From Chamaea fasciata (lineage: Eukaryota > Chordata > Aves > Passeriformes > Sylviidae): 64,000 bases of DNA. A program made the translations under genes and the position numbers. Location of the stretch: positions 62,001 through 126,000 of the forward strand of contig JARCOQ010000017.1 in assembly GCA_029207755.1 (NCBI GenBank), written 5' to 3'. Numbering within the stretch: position 1 is the first letter of the stretch; each line of letters starts with the position of its first letter. Under the pieces are notes generated by a model that saw only the letters and a list, made by a program, of their open reading frames with translations, had not been told where the DNA came from and searched no databases. Of this stretch, positions 60,265-64,000 are shown in pieces.

Positions 60265-63200
60265 GACCTTCTCAGGGGAGCCCCCTCACCCAGGATGGGG
60301 GGCTCTGCCACAGATTTCATCTCTCTGCATCTGAAACAGAGTCAGGACAAAAGTCAGAGTGCTGCAGGATACCTTGACAGCTCCACACATCTTGTGGCAA
60401 TCTAGGAATACCCTCTACAGTCTAACCACACCCCACATCACAAATTTCAAGCCCCCAGGACTATTACCCTCGTACCCCTACACCCAGACTGAGCAGCAAG
60501 GCAGAGCAGCTCCGGGCCAAACACACACCAACACCCGTGACACAGCACAGGACAAACGAGGGGACGCAACAGGGACAGAAAACTCTGGGCAAGAAGAATG
60601 ACCCTGAGGGTCCAGAGAACTCGGAATGAGATGACCGAGGTAAGATGGAAGGTGAGCTGGCCAGGCTCAGAGAACCCTGCAGGAACAAGATGCCATCGGG
60701 ATGACTTATCCCAAGAGACGCAGAGATGGATGCCCGAGAATCCTACGGTCAGAATCCTCCACCTGTCTTTGCATTCTCACAAGACCTAACCCGCCGGAAT
60801 GGATCAGGGCGGTGCACGGCTGTCAGTACAGCTCAGAACAAGACCTGAAAAGGCATCGGACCGGATGCTTGTGAAGAGAGATGGATTCTGATGAGTGTCC
60901 GAGCAGCTGAGACAAAGGCACCTGGCTGAGGAGCACAGAGATCAGAAATGCTAAGACTGATGCCAGGGGTTTGGACAGGCCCCTGAAAGGACTAAAGGAA
61001 AAGACAAGACACCAAACAGACAGAGTGCACAACAGACAAGTGACACAACACACACCAGGACTGCTCTGCCCTGCACACCTCAGCACTGAGATGAAAAATG
61101 AGACTTTCCCTTCATGTAGCCTAAGGGGTCACATCTTGGTGCCCCCAACTCCAAATCTGACTTAAAAAACCCCTCCCGGTGATCCCTGCCCTGGCATCCT
61201 GCTTTCATCCCCTCTGTGAGCCATAGCCCTCCACTTATCTCTCAGGCATCCAGGGAGGCAAATCCCTGCCAGGTCCAAAGAAGGCCGCCTCTGCCTCAGG
61301 AAAATTCCTGCTGTCGCCGGGCTATCGTCTCTTAGTCAGCTACAACAAAAAAAACCAAACATGAATGCGTGATCTTAGCAGCCCATCACCCAAAACCCGA
61401 CAATTCTGCTACTCACTGTCTCCTAAGCTTGCCTGTGTCCTCGGCCCCGTGCTTCAGCTGCGCTCAGAGGCCAACGCCGGCGTCGCAGGGTCTGCCTGGG
61501 TAAAGAGCAGACAAGGTGACGTGGCAGCGCTGGAACTTGAGGGGACCCTCCCTCCTCCTCCTTCTCCTCCCTGACTCACCTCAACTCCTCGGCCGTTATC
61601 CAAGCCTACCTGGATGGGGCCTTCACAAGGAGAAGATCAAGGCTCCATCACAGACTCCTGGAATGCTCCCTGAGGGCTCACGGGTGAGGTGACGCGGGTC
61701 TGTCGTCCCGTTGGTGAGAGGGGAGCTCGGCCTCCTGCGAGTGGACTCCCTAAAACGCACAAGAACGGAGGCTTAGAGTTGCACCAGCGAGTGAGGCTTG
61801 AACAATAGCAACGGCTTCTGTCCACCCGTCACTGCTCACCTCGCCCACGTCAGCTTGACTGCTGAGATCCGGCTTTACCACCTAAAAATAAAGACAAAGA
61901 ACAGAGCTGTAACACAGCCATCATTTACACCTCCCCTGCAAACAGAAACAGGGACTGACCTTCTCAGGGGAGCCCCCTCACCCAGGATGGGGGGCTCTGC
62001 CACAGATTTCATCTCTCTGCATCTGAAACAGAGTTTGGACAAAAGTCAGAGTGCTGCAGGATACCTTGACAGCTCCACACATCTTGTGGCAATCTAGGAA
62101 TACCCTCTACAGTCTAACCACACCCCACATCACAAATTTCAAGCCCCCAGGACTATTACCCTCGTACCCCTACACCCAGACTGAGCAGCAAGGCAGAGCA
62201 GCTCCGGGCCAAACACACACCAACACCCGTGACACAGCACAGGACAAACGAGGGGACGCAACAGGGACAGAAAACTCTGGCAAGAAGAATGACCCTGAGG
62301 GTCCAGAGAACTCGGAATGAGATGACCGAGGTAAGATGGAAGGTGAGCTGGCCAGGCTCAGAGAACCCTGCAGGAACAAGATGCCATCGGGATGACTTAT
62401 CCCAAGAGACGCAGAGATGGATGCCCGAGAATCCTACGGTCAGAATCCTCCACCTGTCTTTGCATTCTCACAAGACCTAACCCGCCGGAATGGATCAGGG
62501 CGGTGCACGGCTGTCAGTACAGCTCAGAACAAGACCTGAAAAGGCATCGGACTGGATGCTTGTGAAGAGAGATGGATTCTGATGAGTGTCCGAGCAGCTG
62601 AGACAAAGGCACCTGGCTGAGGAGCACAGAGATCAGAAATGCTAAGACTGATGCCAGGGGTTTTGACAGGCCCCCGAAAGGACTAAAGGAAAAGACAAGA
62701 CACCAAACAGACAGAGTGCACAACAGACAAGTGACACAACACACACCAGGACTGCTCTGCCCTGCACACCTCAGCACTGAGATGAAAAATGAGACTTTTC
62801 CTTCATGTAGCCTAAGGGGTCACATCTGGGACATCCCCAGCTCCAAACCCAACTCGAAAAATCCCTCCCGCTGACCCCTGCCCTGGTACCCCGCTTTCAT
62901 CCCCTCTGTGGCTCCAAGCCCTCCACTTATCTCTCAAATGTCTGGGGAGGTGAATCCACGCCGGGTGCCAAAGAAGGCCGCCTCTCCCTCAGAGAAATTC
63001 CTCCCGTCACTGGGCTGCTGTCTCCTAGTCAGCTACAACAAAGAAAACCAAATATCAAAGCATAATCTTAGCTGCACATCAGCCAAAACCCAGCAGCTCT
63101 GCTACTCACCGTCTCTTAAGCAGCACCGGGTCCTCGGGCCCCGTGCGTGCTTCAGCTGAGCTCGGAGGCCGACGCTCGCAGCGCCAAAGCCTTAGAGGCG

Positions 63201-64000
63201 TTACTGGCACCGAGCCCACCCACCGTGGCCTCCATTAGGGCTGTGAGCATCCCCGGTTAGAGCAGGACAGGAACGCAGGGTGGACATCCCCGGTGAACCT
63301 CAACCCTGTGGACTCTGCCCCACCACTGTCACTTCCTGCCTGGCCCTAGCTTAGGGCTACTGCCTGCACCTCTCAGGACTTCTGGCCTTGTCTTGCGTTA
63401 GGATTGCTGCCGGCACCTGCTCTCAGGGAAACGGTGTTGGCAGCAGCGCTGTGAGGGCCGGGATGCCTGTACTCTGACTTGTATCCTAGGCTGTACCCCT
63501 GATTTTCACTGTGTGTTCTCTAGTCCTTGAGTCCTTTACCTCAGCCTCTGTGTGTATCACTGTAACCTCCCCCCTTCTGAACCCTGCTTCTTCAGAGCCC
63601 TAGACCTTGCAGCCGGGGACGCTCTGCACCGTTAGGGTCCCAAGAGCTGTCCCGCACGCAGGACAGGTACATCCACAGTTGTTCCCTGCCTACCCTAAGA
63701 AACGTGGCCCTGAGACAGGGCAGAGGCTGACAGAGCCGAACTCTTTGCGGTGGCAAAAGGCACGAAGCCTTACCAACCGCCGCCTCGAGAGGGAATCAGG
63801 AGCACTTCCACCGGCTGCGGAGAGACAGGGAATCCCAGGGTGGGTGGGGCGGGAAACCCCCGTTATCCCCAGCCCTGTTGGATCCTGCTCCCCACTATCG
63901 CTTCCTGCCTGGCCCTAGCCTGACTGTGTCTGCACAGGTCAGAGCTTCTGGTGTGTTCCTGCACTAGGGCTGCTGCCTGCACCTGCTCTCAGGGGAAGTG
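60265..64000 (+). repeat. Macrosatellite higher-order unit 4 (cut by window edge)
   Basis: The first 3,736 bp of a further unit, in register with the others. Its B subunit carries the unit-1 variants (GGTTTTGACAGGCCCCCGAA). Confidence 0.97.

Overview
This window is vertebrate nuclear DNA, almost certainly from a bird and probably a songbird. Evidence: several degraded CR1 LINE 3' ends, two of them ending in the ATTCTATGA-type tail; one short element with a tRNA-Ile-like head and a CR1 tail, which is the architecture of the passerine SINE TguSINE1; GT-AG spliced genes; and CpG islands. There are no operons, bacterial genes or CRISPR arrays. Most open frames in the window are chance frames in GC-rich or repetitive DNA.

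Layout. (1) 1-15.6 kb: the 5' part of URB1 (ribosome biogenesis, Npa1 family) on the minus strand, leaving the window on the left. Twelve exons are recognisable with canonical splice sites. Six carry small frame-breaking indels, and a block of about 300 codons between the exons at 7979-8075 and 6758-6878 is absent. Intron 1 holds a 2.2-kb, extremely GC-rich minisatellite. (2) 15.8-26 kb: intergenic DNA with a CR1 fragment, simple repeats, an A-rich and G-poor element remnant, a CpG island near 24 kb and a degenerate minisatellite. (3) 26-29.7 kb: a CCAAT-rich CpG promoter followed by a broken COMMD4 copy and what looks like the 3' end of NEIL1, both on the plus strand. These two genes are neighbours elsewhere in vertebrates but are not normally next to URB1. 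(4) 29.7-44.6 kb: a mosaic of duplications. A 3.1-3.4 kb segment occurs twice in direct orientation, and both copies carry 73-bp repeats with a CTCF-like motif. CpG-rich 346-bp tandem repeats full of YY1-like and ETS-like sites lie just upstream of the second copy, and a diverged unit lies upstream of the first. (5) 45.65-64 kb: a higher-order tandem array with a period of exactly 4,872 bp, nearly four copies, running off the right edge.

The most unusual content is the right half: a young, homogenised macrosatellite beside duplicated CpG modules bearing repeated promoter-type and CTCF-like motifs. The left half holds fragments of genes from two different ancestral loci, all with lesions. Together this suggests a duplication-rich, weakly constrained or hard-to-assemble region such as subtelomeric or pericentromeric DNA, a microchromosome, W, or a germline-restricted chromosome. 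The sequence alone cannot decide between these, and some single-base lesions could be assembly errors.
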